Counted from the stretch's first letter, positions 1 to 12,780 are shown. The stretch is 64,000 nucleotides of DNA from Azadirachta indica (GCA_022749755.1 CM040452.1:20664350-20728349); one strand, 5' to 3'. The notes: generated by a model from the letters alone, not told the origin. Numbers and translations are program-made.

Positions 1-123
1 TATGTATGTTCTAGTCCTTAATGATTCATTCAATATATTAAAATCTAAACATTATGGCAGATATAAAGGGTGTTACATCAATCCTATCAATTGATATTTT
101 CCTTCATTTTCTAAAATTTCCAG

Positions 124-1030
124 ACCCACATTTAGGAGAATAATCAGAAACAATTCGACAGAAGAATTCTCGGGGTTGCCATATGTATATGCACTCTTGA
201 ACTGTTTGATTACCATGTGGTATGGCACACCCCTCATATCTGTTGATAATATATTGGTTATGACAGTCAATTCAATAGGTGCAGCTTTTCAGTTGGTCTA
301 TATAATTCTCTTCGTTTTATATGCTGATAAAGAGAAAAAGGTTTGTTATCCCTGTACATCACTTGCACTTTTTTGTAGTGCTTGGATTCTGGATAGTGTT
401 TTGTTAAACAGTATCATTCAATTTTTTTGTTAATGGTCCTGGCAGGTGCGGATGTTGGGATTGCTACTGGCAGTTTTTGGGGTATTTGCAATTATAGTTG
501 TTGGGAGCTTGCATATAGTTGATGCTTCTTTGCGGCATATCTTTGTTGGGTTATTGAGTTGTGCTGCTCTTATATCAATGTTTGCTTCTCCATTGTTTAT
601 AATTGTGAGTTAACCAAAAGCGTTGACCATACTTTTCTCTGTTTATAGATTGTTTCTTCATGAATTCTTAATGACTTTCTATTTCTTGAACTTTTATTTA
701 CAGAATTTGGTCATTCAAACAAAAAGTGTTGAGTTCATGCCATTCTATCTCTCTCTTTCCACATTCTTGCTGAGCACATCCTTTTTCCTATATGGAATCC
801 TCAATTGGGACGCCTTCGTTTATGTAAGCGTCCACTTGTGACATTTGAACTGTTATTTGCCCACAGAAAAGATTATTTGCCCACTTGTAATTATTACTTT
901 TCTGTTCAAATTTCAGGTACCAAATGGGATAGGAACTATTTTGGGAATTATACAGTTGGCGTTGTACTTTTACTATAAAGGGACTTCCAGAGAAGAGTCT
1001 AGAGATCCCTTGATAGTATCATATGCATAA
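124..1030 (+). CDS. SWEET2: SWEET2-like sugar transporter, 3' four exons (5' end outside window)
   Basis: Four exons read in phase: 124-340, 446-604, 704-823 and 917-1030, with the stop at 1028-1030. All introns are GT/AG. The 202 residues visible begin PTFRRIIRN and include STEEFSGLPYVYALLNC, the end of the first MtN3/saliva triple-helix bundle. The linker helix and second bundle follow (SVEFMPFYLSLSTF, PNGIGTILGIIQLALYFYY), ending in a short hydrophilic tail, PLIVSYA. These match the SWEET2 clade closely. About 33 N-terminal residues are missing because the first exon(s) lie left of the window. SWEETs are bidirectional sugar uniporters with seven membrane helices. SWEET2 of Arabidopsis is a tonoplast glucose carrier that limits sugar loss from roots, and that role is inferred here. 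No internal stops or frameshifts, so the visible part looks functional. Confidence 0.93.
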
Positions 1031-1960
1031 ATTGGTGAATCCGAGACAAAGGGTAAAGGCCATACTTTGTTGTTATGATTCTTCAGTTCATCCATCTTTT
1101 TGTTCCAAGGTGATTTTTTATCATAGGAAGATTTGGAAGCTTTGATGTTCGGGATATATTAAGATAGGGAACCATGCTGAAATGCTTTGTTGGGTGTTCT
1201 CTTCTGATCTTCAGAAAAATCCATTTCTTCTGTAAATAAATGGGGCACTCTGCACATGTCAAATTCATGTAGGCCAATTCTTTTAAGCGAAGAATTGTTG
1301 AAATTACCCACAGATGCTTAAAAATCATTCTCTCAAGCCATTTTCTTCTGTTTCTTTCTCTCTGTGTGCTAGTTTGTGCACCTGTACTCGCACATTTGCC
1401 GCCTGCATGTTTATTGGATTTTTTATGTCTCATATTTTGTTTTTACATTAGTAGATACCTACTTGCTGTTTTTTGCGTACTCTTTTTGGATTTCCGTATC
1501 ATTCTAAAAGATGTTGTTGTTTTAAGCTGAGTCTCAAACAAATAACCGAGTGTAGATGATTAGCAAGCATTTGTAGATGTCCCTGACAGACATGCATTGA
1601 AACTATACCAGGATCAAAATCACATAGATGTGCGAAAATTTTTACATCAAGATTGTTCTACAAGAAGAAAACTGGATTACATTCCCAACTGAGTTCTTAC
1701 CCTTCTATGGTACAAACTTGTTGGAAAAGAAAAAAATCCATTGAAGGAAATTAGAGCAAGTCCCGAAGTGTTGTTCTCGCAACAGCAGCTGTTTTTTCCT
1801 ACAAAAACAGAAAAAAGAACACAAACCACTGTCAGTTGAAGAAGCATATCAAGAAGACCAAAAATGTTTAGCCCTAACCCTTCTCAGGAATGTGATTTTC
1901 CAGCTTCTGTTCGACCGCTGAGAAAAATATATTTTCCATCCTCTTAAGTTCGACATTAGT
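1031..1960. other. 3' UTR and intergenic DNA between two convergent genes
   Basis: No convincing coding exon. The left part should be the SWEET2 3' UTR and the right part the 3' end of the minus-strand membrane-protein gene. On the minus strand a 28-residue open stretch just below that gene's stop (about 1879-1960) contains MENIFFSAVEQKLENHIPEKG in the same frame and could be an alternative C-terminus. Confidence 0.5.
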
Positions 1961-2455
1961 TTACAGTAGGAATCTAGAATTAGAGTTAATAACCTGTTGA
2001 ATGTCATCGATGTGAGATGTTTCCTTGACAAAGTGGTCAAGTAGTTTGCCTCTTTCATCATACAGAATGAGACCACTAAATCTTGGCAGCTCACATTTCT
2101 CCCCCATTAGTATCGGCCGTTGCCACACTGGTGACTCCGAGTTGTGGCTCTGCCACCCCACTCCTTCTTGCAGGCCAAGCAACCGCGGTTCCCACTTCTT
2201 TGCTCCACTCCACCTCAGTGAGCCTACTAATACTCTCTTAATTGACGCCCAATTGCAACTCGGATCAGTCCATTTTACACCTGACGATTTATTCACACAA
2301 TTATCTTTATGTGTTACCTTCTTTTTTCGCGCCTTTCTCTTAAGCATTGTGGCGGTGCAGAGACCAACTACTGCAACAGCAGTACATACCAATAAAAGAA
2401 GTGATTCCTGGGTTGTTAGCTTCCATTTGTCTTCTAAATTCCACAAAGCTTCCAT
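1961..2455 (-). CDS. small plant single-pass membrane protein of unknown function
   Basis: Uninterrupted 164-residue frame from an ATG at 2455 (MEALWNLEDKW) to a TAA at 1961. Residues about 16-36 form one hydrophobic helix, followed by a lysine/arginine-rich stretch (KRKARKKK), so a single-pass protein with a cytosolic C-terminus is predicted. The middle has a tryptophan-rich, conserved-looking part. The strongest signature is WQRPILMGEKCELPRFSGLI followed by LYDERG, which I recognise as recurring in uncharacterised plant membrane proteins. Its place between SWEET2 and an FLX-like gene agrees with Arabidopsis At3g14760. No biochemical role is known to me. The last residues (INSNSRFLL) look unconserved, and the same frame reopens just after the stop, so the true C-terminus may differ. 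An upstream overlapping frame beginning at 2534 is not preferred. Confidence 0.72.
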   Translation of the reverse strand: MEALWNLEDKWKLTTQESLLLLVCTAVAVVGLCTATMLKRKARKKKVTHKDNCVNKSSGVKWTDPSCNWASIKRVLVGSLRWSGAKKWEPRLLGLQEGVGWQSHNSESPVWQRPILMGEKCELPRFSGLILYDERGKLLDHFVKETSHIDDIQQVINSNSRFLL

Positions 2456-2552
2456 AACTTCTTTTGTGAAAGATGGTGTAAGCAACGGAGAGAAACTTTT
2501 GGTGGAAGTTGCATACAGGGAGCATATTTTCCATTTTCGTGTATATACATAT

Positions 2553-2618
2553 GCATATATAAATATTATATTACGGGAATGGGTGTAATTAAAATGTGGG
2601 GAGAGTGAGCTTCACGTG
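2553..2618 (-). promoter_or_regulatory. putative promoter of the membrane-protein gene: TATA-like stretch and G-box
   Basis: About 100 bases before the ATG lies a run reading TATTTATATAT on the minus strand (2553-2565). A palindromic CACGTG (G-box, bZIP/bHLH site) sits at 2613-2618. Position fits a core promoter, but both motifs are short. Confidence 0.35.
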
Positions 2619-3949
2619 AGACTCACCGTTTGTTGGGCCGGGGCCCATTTGTGGGACTTATAGCCGTTGTAGGGAATCTCACCGATGAAAAGCTAATTAA
2701 GACAAGTCACGGCCCTGTTTCACAGGCTTCGTGAGGTCGGTATCAATTCTTAAAAGGGAGAATAGCATTCAGCTCCCCGAATTGCTTCGCAGTTTTATAA
2801 CGAGTAATACAGTTTGTTTATTTTTAACAAATAAATTCCTTAAACCGTTGATCCATTAAATTTTAAATCATCACGTTTTCCATATTCGCAATATTACAGT
2901 ACGTGACTTAATACTGAATGGTTTGAATTCTCAGTATTACATTATTATGTAACAACATACCAGTAAAGGGTCTTTGAAAAAAAAAAAGATATTTAGGTTA
3001 TTTTAGTAATAATTACTATTTACGAATTACTAATTAGTAATTAGGGAGTTATTTATTTCAAATGGACAAACTTTGTTCATATTTGAGAAAACTTAAATAA
3101 TTGGGATTCTAATGTTATTACTCCATTCTCCAAATTATTGAACAAAAAGAGAAAAAACCGGAAAAAATGCATTCATTGACTGAACTGTAGTTCGGGATGA
3201 TTATTATTTATTGCTGAAATTATTATTCCGGAGTAAAAAATTTATGGATCGATATTGGATGGGCCCAATCTGACCCGTGATTTTTTACCATTTTTTCGGC
3301 CCAAGCCCAGTTCTGAAAACCGAAAGCAGATTTTATTTTTATTTTTATTTTTAACCCTTGTTCAATTTCTTCATTATTCGTACTCCGAACACCTGCTAGG
3401 TACCAACGCAGAATTCCAATAGCTTAGCTTCATGAATTTTCCGAAGCATTGAGCCGCGTGAGATTTCTCTTTCAGTAGAGTCTCTCACTTCTCAAAAGGT
3501 CAGTAATTATTATTATTACAATAATTTTTTGTTAGAAGGTTTATAATAAACTTCTTTCCTCGTAGAATAAGCAGAGATATCAGTTTCGTTTTTTATTGTA
3601 ATTCTTTTACTTTCTGTTTGGAATCTGTTGGTATCAAAGTTAATTCTTTTTAGGTTAAAACACATGTTGGTTTAAGTTTGTTCTCTGCTGGAAACATAAA
3701 CAGCTATTTGAAATCAGTTTAATTTGTTTGTCTGTTGTATTTGCATTCAGGCTAGTCGATTGTTATACTCTTCCCATTTGGGTTTCAATTTTATGTCTTT
3801 CATTCTTTAATTGATTCTAGGTTCAGTTTTTAAGTTTGGAGTTTTTATGTTGATTGAAATTTTATTTTGTTCAGGTTTTCAGTTGGAAACCGATTCTTTA
3901 TGATAATTCTTACACCTTTCTTGGTATTTAATCTTTTAAAGAAGGAACA
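2619..3949 (+). other. shared upstream region and 5' leader of the FLX-like gene
   Basis: No coding exon. Between the divergent membrane-protein and FLX-like genes lies AT-rich promoter DNA. A leader exon around 3400-3498 appears to end at a donor (AAAAG/GTCAGT, intron from 3499). An acceptor near 3874 or 3882 would join it to the untranslated start of the exon that carries the ATG at 3950. This implies a roughly 0.4 kb 5' UTR intron, common in plant regulatory genes. Confidence 0.45.
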
Positions 3950-5468
3950 ATGTCTGGAAGAAATCGTGGACCGCCTCTTCCAATGAAAGGTGCTCCTCAT
4001 ACAGGACTGCCTCCCCCGGTCCATGAACCTCCCTTTGGCAGAGGTCTCGGGCCAATGCCACCTCATCCGGCACTTCTTGAGGAAATGAGGGAAACCCAGT
4101 TTGGGATGGGTCCCAGAGCACTTCCTCCCCATCCAATGATCATGGAGGAGCGTCTTGCTGTTCAGCATCAAGATATTCAAGGTCTTTTAGCTGATAACCA
4201 GAGGTTAGCTGCAACTCATGTAGCGTTGAAGCAGGAACTGGAAGCTGCACAGCATGAGTTGCAGCGGATGGTGCACTATGCTGATTCATTTAGGATGGAT
4301 AAGGATGTTCAGATGAGGGAAATGTATGACAAGTCTGTTCGGTTGGAGGTTGATCTTCGTGCGGTGGAGGCAATGCGGAATGAGCTTCTGAAGGTTCAGG
4401 CTGATATTAAGGAGCTTACTGCTGTGAGGCAGGAGCTTACAAGTCAGGTTCAAGTGATGAGTCAGGATTTGGCTAGGTTTACGGCAGATTTGCAACAGGT
4501 ACCAGCTTTGAAGGCAGAAATTGAGAATGTCAAACTGGAACTGCAACGTGCAAGGTAAGTGTTCTCTTTAGCTTTTCTTTTTGCATTAGTGAATAGAAGT
4601 GTATAATCGGATACCAGACTTCTGAATGGATGTGGATTTGTTCGCCTTTTGGGGGATCTAGAGCTGCCATTGAATATGAGAAGAAAGGATATGCTGAGAA
4701 TTATGAGCACGGCCAGGTGATGGAGAAGAAATTGATTTCAATGGCTCGGGAGTTGGAGAAGCTCCGGGCAGAGATTGCAAATGCAGAGAAGAGAGCTCGT
4801 GCAGCTGCTGCTGTCAGCAACCCTGGTAAGCAAGATAGGGGTTAGGCAATTCTCTGCTTTTGTTTCTAAACCAGTATTTGGTTAGTTTAAATTGGATTGA
4901 GCAAGGTTCAACAGAGTATGATTATCGAATACTGTAAATTTCATGAAAGAAAGGAAATAGACAAATCACATATCTGAGCTGACATTACACCGTGGATTTA
5001 TTTTGTTAAGCTCACAATGCCTTTAAATATTCTCATTTTTTGTTCTCCCTTCTGAAGCTTGATTTACTTCGAGCAACTCAAATAACTCTTCTTATGTTCT
5101 AATCATGGTTTGCTGCAGGTGCAAGTTTTAATGCAAATTACGGCACTCCTGAAGCTGGATATACTGGAAATCCTTACCCTGCCAGTTATGGCATGAATCC
5201 TGTAAGTTTTCATATTTAACAAATCTTTGCATATGTTTATAGAGATTGCTTATTTATATATATATTTATATGTTTGCATACTATTTATATAGGTTTCAAT
5301 GGCAGATAATATGTGTACATGCCATTAGCTTTTATTAACTGCATGAATATGTATTATTTTCCCCACAAATTTCAGGTACAGGCTGGTGGAGAAACTTATC
5401 CTCATTATGGACCTGGACCTGGATCCTGGGGTGCATATGATATGCAGCGAGCTCAAGGGCACAGATAG
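3950..5468 (+). CDS. FLXL1: FLX-like 1 coiled-coil protein
   Basis: Four coding exons in phase: 3950-4554, 4662-4825, 5119-5201 and 5376-5468, giving 314 residues. The N-terminus [14 protein letters not shown] and a proline-rich first 60 residues are followed by [21 protein letters not shown] long heptad coiled coil spans about residues 65-265, with [20 protein letters not shown] and [20 protein letters not shown] inside it. The tail is rich in glycine, proline and tyrosine. This order matches FLX-LIKE 1, a paralogue of FLOWERING LOCUS C EXPRESSOR. The FLX family scaffolds the FRIGIDA complex that activates FLC in Arabidopsis. The role in a plant without an FLC-type vernalisation response is open. 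A UTR intron precedes the ATG. No damage seen. Confidence 0.93.
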
Positions 5469-8209
5469 ATTTCTCTCCAAATCATGCTAAAATTGTCTTA
5501 CCTGGTATCTTGGACTATAACTTGTTAGAGATAAATTTAAGTTTGAATTGTTATATCACGGAAGACATTTTGGGAGATTTGCCTTTTAATCTGTGGGTTT
5601 CTGAAGTTGTACTTGAAAAAATCGGCATTACATATTAGTTTTGAGTTTCTATTTTCTTTATCCATCTGGTATCTTCTTTTGCAAACATTTGCAACCAACT
5701 TCTCCATGTTTGAATGCATTACAGTATGGCAGATATTCTTTTAGCTCTCACTCATATTCTTGAAACTTTGCTTTTGGTTGTACACTCATACCAAAAGATC
5801 AGAAATTGCTTCTTTTAATTGTGTTTTTCAGATGCGACATGTTTGGTTAATATCAGTCATTGGTTAATATCAGTCATTGCTCTGGGTTTAATGTAATTTG
5901 AAACTATAGTACATGCTGGTGCTTTCACCAGTTTCAGTGTGTGTGGGGGAATGTGGCAGGCTTTGTTGATCATGTTTACTGATCATTTGAATTTGGCGTT
6001 GTGCTTGGAAAAGACCTTAGGATAATTATTAGAGTCGGCTGTGGCCTTCTGGTTCTTAAGGGGACCAATGTGCAATGTTGTTTTCTGCGCTCATCATATC
6101 TGTGTTAGGTCAACCTGCCAAAACTGCCTGAAAGCATCACAATGCTAATATGTTGTTCTGAAGTCTGTTAGGTTGGACAGCTTAGAAGAGTCCTTTTGTA
6201 GGCTGTTTTTGGTCACCTCTGTCGATATCTGGTCCACACATGTAACTTGATCAATGTACTCTTCTTGTTTCTATCAAGAAAAAGAAAGACCGCCGGTGCA
6301 GACTAGTACTTTCTTGCATACTTGTATATAGTTATGTATTTGATTCATCAATACCTTGAACCCATATATTTGTCCACTGTTATCCTGTGCTCTCCTGCTC
6401 CCATAAAGGTGTGCTTTTTTTTTTTAGTCATATGCTAGATTCTTACTCTTTTTTGTTTAATCTTTCCATTTATCTGCGTAAGTGTTTTTCATCTAGCATA
6501 GTAGCATTGGTGTAACCTGTGAGTTATGCGTTTGGACAAGGCTTGGGCAGCAGGAAGTAAAGAACTGCACTCCAGTTCCTGTGATAATATTCAAAACTAC
6601 ATGGTTCATCTCATACTAGGAGATTCTTGGTAGTGATTCAGAAATAGCCTTGGACAAGATAAAATGATGACAGATAAAATAATGAAAATAGGATAGGTGC
6701 TCTGTGGATTTTCTATCTACTTTTCATCAAACTTTTTAGGCCAGTACATCTTTAGTTTTGTATGTATAGTGTCACAGATCAAGCACTTCAGTCAACACAA
6801 TTCATCAATTAAAAGCTTGGTGTAAATTCTTAGTCTTGTGCTTGTTTTTGGAAAGGGAAAAGAGTTTTGTGGAATGTACAGCAGTAGCAGTTGTTTTTAA
6901 GCTTCGGGTGAAACTAAGACTTACAGTTTAATTCTGGTTTGAAGACCTTCTCACTAATGCAGGGTATGATAGGACCCTCTGTTTTGGCAACCTTGGTTTG
7001 TTGTTATGTATGCGTATGATACTTATAAGTTGCAGCAAATACCACTTGTAGTTGCTACTCAATCCATGTTGTATAACACCTGCCCTTGTGCTAAGATCGG
7101 ATGTGGGTGATGTATTTTTTCTTGTAAAGAGCCTGATGAGATTCATAGCCTCAGTCATATTCATGGAGGATGATAAAAGGGACAAAAATGTAGGTATGTA
7201 GATTGTTGGAGTTACTGAAATATTTCTTTGGGAGCAAATATACCTGATAGCTAATCTTGAAAAATTCCTGGTTCTCTATGGTTGCCTTTATGGAGTTTAA
7301 AGCTAACTGCCTAACTGTAACATGTTTTTTTATATTGTAGGAGTAAGACTTAACTTATCCTGTGAATCAAATCCCTCAGAAAGATATGTTTTGCATAGTG
7401 ATTCCTACCATTCTAATATTAACCTGTGTTTTATTAGTTACAAAGCTAATGTTGAGTATAAAATTATTGTTACTTTTCTTTGTTCAGCATTTACATAGTT
7501 AATGTTCCATAAAGGTAGGATATTCATATCTAATGGGGTTAGAATATAGTTCTCTTTTCCATTGCCTGGAGGCCTGTTGTTTTATTTCTTTGGTTGGTCT
7601 GTGTGGCCATAGTATTGTCCCAGAGCATTTTTTTTTTTTAAATTCTTGTTGATTATTCAAGGAAGATCTCAGTGTTTGTTCTTTAACTTTATGTATTGTT
7701 AACATTTTTGAAGTTCCGCTCGTAGTGTTGCCTTAAGCTGTTAACTGTCTCTTGGCTGTAGTAGTACCAATTTTGCAGGCTTGTGATCGGTGCAAGTCAG
7801 CATTCTGTTTATTTTTTTTTTTTTTTGTTGCTTAGGTCAAACGTTTCTAGTTAAGTGGAGGGTTTTCGTTTGTCAGGATGCTGAATATTTTAGTTTTAAA
7901 GTGACCTAGCTCCTTTTTCCCCTATTTGGGATGGCCAGTGTGAGGAGAGATCCTTTTCATTTTCTCCTGGTTTATATCCAACTAGAAGTTCTGCCGTTAT
8001 TCCCCAATGCAGTTTGTTCACTGTATTGATATGGTACTACAAGTTATGGCAAGGGCTAAGTCATGGAAGAACTGGGCTAAAGTAAAGTTTTAGCTACAGA
8101 AGTTTGTTTTTGTGGAGTTGGGATGCCTTTGATTCTCCTAATTGTAACGGAGTGGGTTTGAGGAGAAATTTTCTTTAAAGGATTACATCTTGGTTCCATT
8201 GCTATCTAG
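5469..8209. other. T-rich DNA downstream of the FLX-like gene, no gene seen
   Basis: About 2.7 kb starting with the FLX-like 3' UTR. Short open frames here have no recognisable motifs. Homopolymer T runs lie near 6416-6425, 7627-7640 and 7807-7825. Texture resembles intron or 3' flank rather than transposon DNA. Confidence 0.5.
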
Positions 8210-10383
8210 AAAAGCTGGAGGCAATTACTGAAAGAGGCTTATTCGTTGCATGAGGTCTGCAGGAAGTTGGCAAGACATGCTTATACGCTGAAGCCGCTGG
8301 ATGAATTTTCTGGTCAAGTAAGTGATACAATTTTTTCGGAATATGATCTTCCTTCATTCATTTATATTTTGGTTCATTGGTTGTGACCAATGTTATTTCT
8401 TCCCTTACCAGATTAGTGCCCAATTCTCTTGCTAGTAGCAATTGATAGGTGGGATTCTTGTGTTCTGTGATTGAGTTGGTGGTTTATGTAAATACATAGC
8501 TCCTGAATTTTTTCTTCAGGTGGGTCTTGACTTAATGTCAAGAATGTATGATGTTCAAGCTTTTTGTATATCATCTAGAAGTATCCTGTATGAGCTGTCT
8601 TATGATGCATCATTGCTTTATGCCGCTATTTGGCTTATCCCCAAAATGTTGTGTTTTTTTTTTTTTGATGATAACACTTCTATGATTGGAAATCTTTTAC
8701 TGAGTAGTTTTCCAGTTCATGTAGTTTTTGCCTTACCTGTATATTTTGTTTCAGTTTATGCTTTTCCCTCACTGTGGATTGCAATGGACATCCACTTGAG
8801 AATCAAAATTGGTGTGACAGTTGGATAAACAATTGATGCAGACATGTGCCGAAATTTTGTGTTAGTTAAGTAGTCAAAGGCTTCAATTAGAAGCAGCAGG
8901 GCTGTTTATTGGGCCGTAATCAAATAAAGAATACTATTGGAGGTGAATGTATGGGCATTTTCTGAAGTTGAACTATTGTCATAATATTGCAGTGTCAAGG
9001 TCACAGCAAGCTATAGCTGACAGTTTTACGAAAACAAAGGTGTAATTGGAAATTGATCTTTAGAGTGGAAGCATTATCTGTTGTTTGTTTACCCTACCTG
9101 CAGTACTTCCTATAATAGTTTTAAATTTACCCTTGTCGTCCTGGGAATCAGATGATTTTAATTTCTCCATTTCTCTCTTATCTTTTGAATTTGATTAGCT
9201 TTATGCATTACTTTTGTGTCAGGAGTTGTGCTTATTGGGATGTTGGACTTATCAATTTTGGCACTTGTACTTATCTTTATCTGATAGAGTTTATTTAAAG
9301 CTTGTGCTGCTGTTTTGTGTTCCTGCCTGGAATCTTTATTATGCCATACGGATGTTGTCATTCTATATTGTGCTCTTTAAGTCCTTAATTTCATTCTGTA
9401 TAAATACCTATAGGGGTTGAGTGAGGATTCTATGTAATTATGCAAACTGCTATGTGATTTTTTTCTTTTAAATCCTGAGTGATCTTTATGTTCATTCAAG
9501 CAAATTTTGTAATGACTATTTATGATTGATTATTGGTTTTTTCCTACTGCTGATTGCTAGAAATAGATGTGCTATAAATGATAAGAAACTTTATTAATTA
9601 TTCATTGAAGATCAGTTTCACCTTTGAATAAGTTTTGGTGAAATATGGCTCTACCCTGTTTTGATTTGGTTATTTTACTTGAATCTTTTTGTTTCAATTT
9701 TTGTCCTTTTCATTTTCTTTTCATCAAGTAAATGCAAATGCATTATTATACAGTTTAATATGATTAGTTTTCTCTAACATTTGCAATTAGTTGTCTTGAC
9801 TGATAGATATAATTTTTTCTCATGCATGTTTGTGTTCTTGTGTTTAGGTACAAGACTATTTGGCCCTTCAAAGCTGCTGCTTCTGCTATTATCTCCGGAG
9901 TTATGAATTTTAGTCAGGTAAACGCATGGTTATTTATTTGCACTCTTTTGTATAGTTGTGGCATAGCATTTAAGTCCTGTTGAAAGGCCAAGGGAAAATA
10001 GGAGAAGATAGATGATGGTAGAGGTGCTGTCTGAAGAACTTGCATTTAAATTTAATTGGTTATTGTAACTTTTTCCTCTGATCATTCTCAGGTGATTTCT
10101 GAGAATCGACAGAATCATCAAGCTATTATTTTTCATGTCCGTTCCAGAAAAATCACCTTATGCATGCATACAAGTCCTTCTATGAAAGGTTTAAGATAGC
10201 ACTTGCGTTCGCTGGACAAGGGATACAAGGTGTTTTCTTCATTCATTTTATTATGCATATTTGCACTCAGTTTGCGGTTACTGATTTTTCAATTTGTTGT
10301 AGTTTTGGTTGTTCGAGTTCTTCTCCTTGTTTGTAGGTGGAATGCATGATCCATGGACTGGTGGCGGCTCTCTTGGCATATAG
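8210..10383 (+). other. unrecognised exon-like segments with matching splice signals
   Basis: Four short segments look coding but I cannot name the family. Segment 8210-8317 reads KSWRQLLKEAYSLHEVCRKL onward to LDEFSGQ and ends at GTAAGT. Segment 9848-9917 reads YKTIWPFKAAASAIISGV then MNFSQ. Segment 10148-10229 contains HAYKSFYERFKIALAFAGQG. Segment 10337-10383 reads GMHDPWTGGGSLGI and then TAG. The last three join in phase (9848-9917 to 10148-10229 to 10337-10383). The first does not join the second in phase without another exon; a candidate begins near 8520 (VGLDLMSRMYDVQAF). No start codon was found. It could be the 3' half of a real gene or a decaying remnant. Confidence 0.35.
9221..9713. 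repeat. left copy of a duplicated intron-like block
   Basis: Closely matches 13003-13433, base for base over most of its length apart from a deletion near the left end of the right copy. It sits between two exon-like segments, so this is probably the source and 13003-13433 the derived copy. Confidence 0.8.
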
Positions 10384-11999
10384 TACACATTTTGTTCATT
10401 TGTATCAAATAAATTAATTATTCTTTCTTTTATGATCATTTTAAGCACAATGGGGGATTTGCTTGACTAACATGAACAACTTATTTGAATGGCTGCATAT
10501 AGAAATGGAAATGGAGTTATTATTCATTCTTGCATAATAATAAGCCATCCTCTCTTGGAGAACCTTATATGTTGCTCTGACGCAAATAAAAGCTTAAATC
10601 AATTTCGCATTTGCCTTTTCAATGAGTGAAAGCCAAAATTTTTAAGGATATATACTTTAAGCTAAAAAGAGATTAGGTTTTTGTTTAATATTGAGGTGAA
10701 GTAATTGTTGGAATAAATCACTTGCATGCCAATCATTCATTTTCATTGGTGAAGATATCCCTGATTTTCATTAAATGTTAGTGTTTATCAACTTATAACT
10801 TTTAAGTAAGATATTATGGTGGTGTAAAATTTTTAATCTCTGACAAGTAAGATATCACTTGCACCAATCAAATAGGGGGTACATTTTTTAAAATAGTGAA
10901 ATAAAAAAATAATGATAGGTTTTCATATCGGTAAGAATGATCTTGAGAAAACAATTAATGAATTATTAATTCAAAGTTCTTACATTTAAGGGTTGGTATG
11001 TTGGCCATTCATTTGTTTAATGGTATCTATCAAATTTAATTAAACTTAAGGATCATTTTAAATCAACACATAATTATGCGTCAATTAAAATAAGACCTTG
11101 GATGTATAATGGTAGCATTGAACATTTCAATGATCGTTTCTAAGAAATGCTAAAAAATAATTAAAATATACCGGCACTTTGAAAGCTATTTTTCTTAGTA
11201 TTCCGAAGCTGACCAAAATTTGAAAATAGACATTTTGTATTATCTTTTTCGAGAGCTCCTATTATTTATCTTTTATGAGTGCTCTTGTCTCTTCCGAGAG
11301 CTCTTATTCTGAGAGCAATTTTGGCTCCCTCCTCTGCGTTGCGGAGAAAAAGGAGAGAAGCAGAAAAGGAAATTGATAATGAGGAATAAGATATAAATTC
11401 CTAAGTTTTTATATTTTCATAACTAAGAATGTAGTTTCTTTTTACATCAGTGAAGTCCTAAACCAAACCGGAGCGGCCCACAGTATGTTGTATACAATTT
11501 CGGCGGCTTAGCTATGGATTAAGAGATCGGATTGTATTATAAACACTCTGAACTCTATGTGAAATGCTTGTTTAGTTTGACTTTTTCATTGGTTAAAAGA
11601 GTTTTTTTAATGATAAAAACTTTTTTTAAATTTTTTAACATCTTTTGGTTGACAATAGAAAAAGGTTTTTGAAAATTAAAAAAACTGTTTTTCTTTTATT
11701 GGAAGAAATCCAAAATTTGGGCTTTTAATAATAGAGCTTTCCTAACTTTTTTAAAAAGTGAAATTGTGTAAAATACCTTTACTTTATTTTAAAAATTTGA
11801 CTTTATTTTTTTAAAATATAATATTAAAAATTTGTCTATTAAAGTAATTATTCAAAATTTTTTTAAAAGTTATTTATGACAACCAAACGATTAATAAACA
11901 TTTGTTAAAAATTTTACTCATAAAAGTTTTACGGGTAAAAACTCTACTTTAAAAAGTTTTATTTAAAAAATTATACCAAACGGACCCTAAATCATTATA
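10384..11999. other. AT-rich intergenic DNA with a possible small transposon
   Basis: No coding signal. The stretch about 11560-11990 begins near TTGTTTAGTTTGAC and ends near CCAAACGGACCCTAAA, with many runs of T and A pairing inside. This resembles a non-autonomous miniature element of the kind common in plants, but I could not define termini or a target duplication. Confidence 0.35.
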
Positions 12000-12780
12000 G
12001 TATTAGGAATGTTGGATCTATTTGATATAAATTAAAAACTTATGTTATTAGGTAAAAATATAAATATATAAGGGTATGAATGTCATTAATTGTTAATAAG
12101 AATAGAATCAATACTTTATTTACCATCCAAACATTTTTCTAAACCCTATTTTCTTTGCTGTAGGTTAATCAACAGTCATGGTTTTGTCACAGCGACATCA
12201 GTGTTTGTTTGTTTTTGTTTCAAGTGATTACAAATATAATTTATGAATAATTGCACTTTTTTCTTTCTTTCTTTCTTTCTCGCGTCATGTTTGATTATTC
12301 TTCAACTGTTTTGCTCACCTTGTAGATATAATTATATTTTACTCTGATAAGGTCTATTTTTAATTGACCTACGTTTGAAAATCAATATCACCCACAAGAA
12401 TATTTACTATGTTTCTAAGAGTGTAGTATGACCATAGATGTCTTGAGTTCATATGATCAACATTAAAGATATCAATTCTATATGATTTCAATAAAAAGTA
12501 ATGACTTTATTATAACATTGATTCTTACTCTTTCTTTTTAAAATAGGATTAGCGTTACAGTTTATTAAGCCAATTTCTTTTCAAAATAGTATTATTATTG
12601 TTAGTTAGATTGTTGTGGTCTATTTTACCTAGTTAGAACTTCAGTTCTTTTAAAATTAATGTAGGATAAGAAGTAGGGTAAAATAAATTAGAAAGTTTAG
12701 TGTTAGTATTATTGTGATTTTTTATTTTAATTAAGATTCTAGTTTAATTTTATTATTTAAGTAGGATTATAATTTATTAT
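12000..12780. repeat. compact copy of a dispersed repeat also present at 20050-25440
   Basis: Successive blocks match 20050-20190, 20500-20755, 21190-21285, 22615-22750 and, weakly, 25395-25440. Shared strings include ATTTGATATAAATT, TCAAGTGATTA and AATTTCTTTTCAA. The left copy is uninterrupted where the right copy carries four large insertions. Function unknown; probably an old transposon. Confidence 0.75.

Noticed and set aside
2025..2588. 187-residue plus-strand frame
   Set aside because: Antisense shadow of the membrane-protein gene on the minus strand; that frame has the conserved motif.
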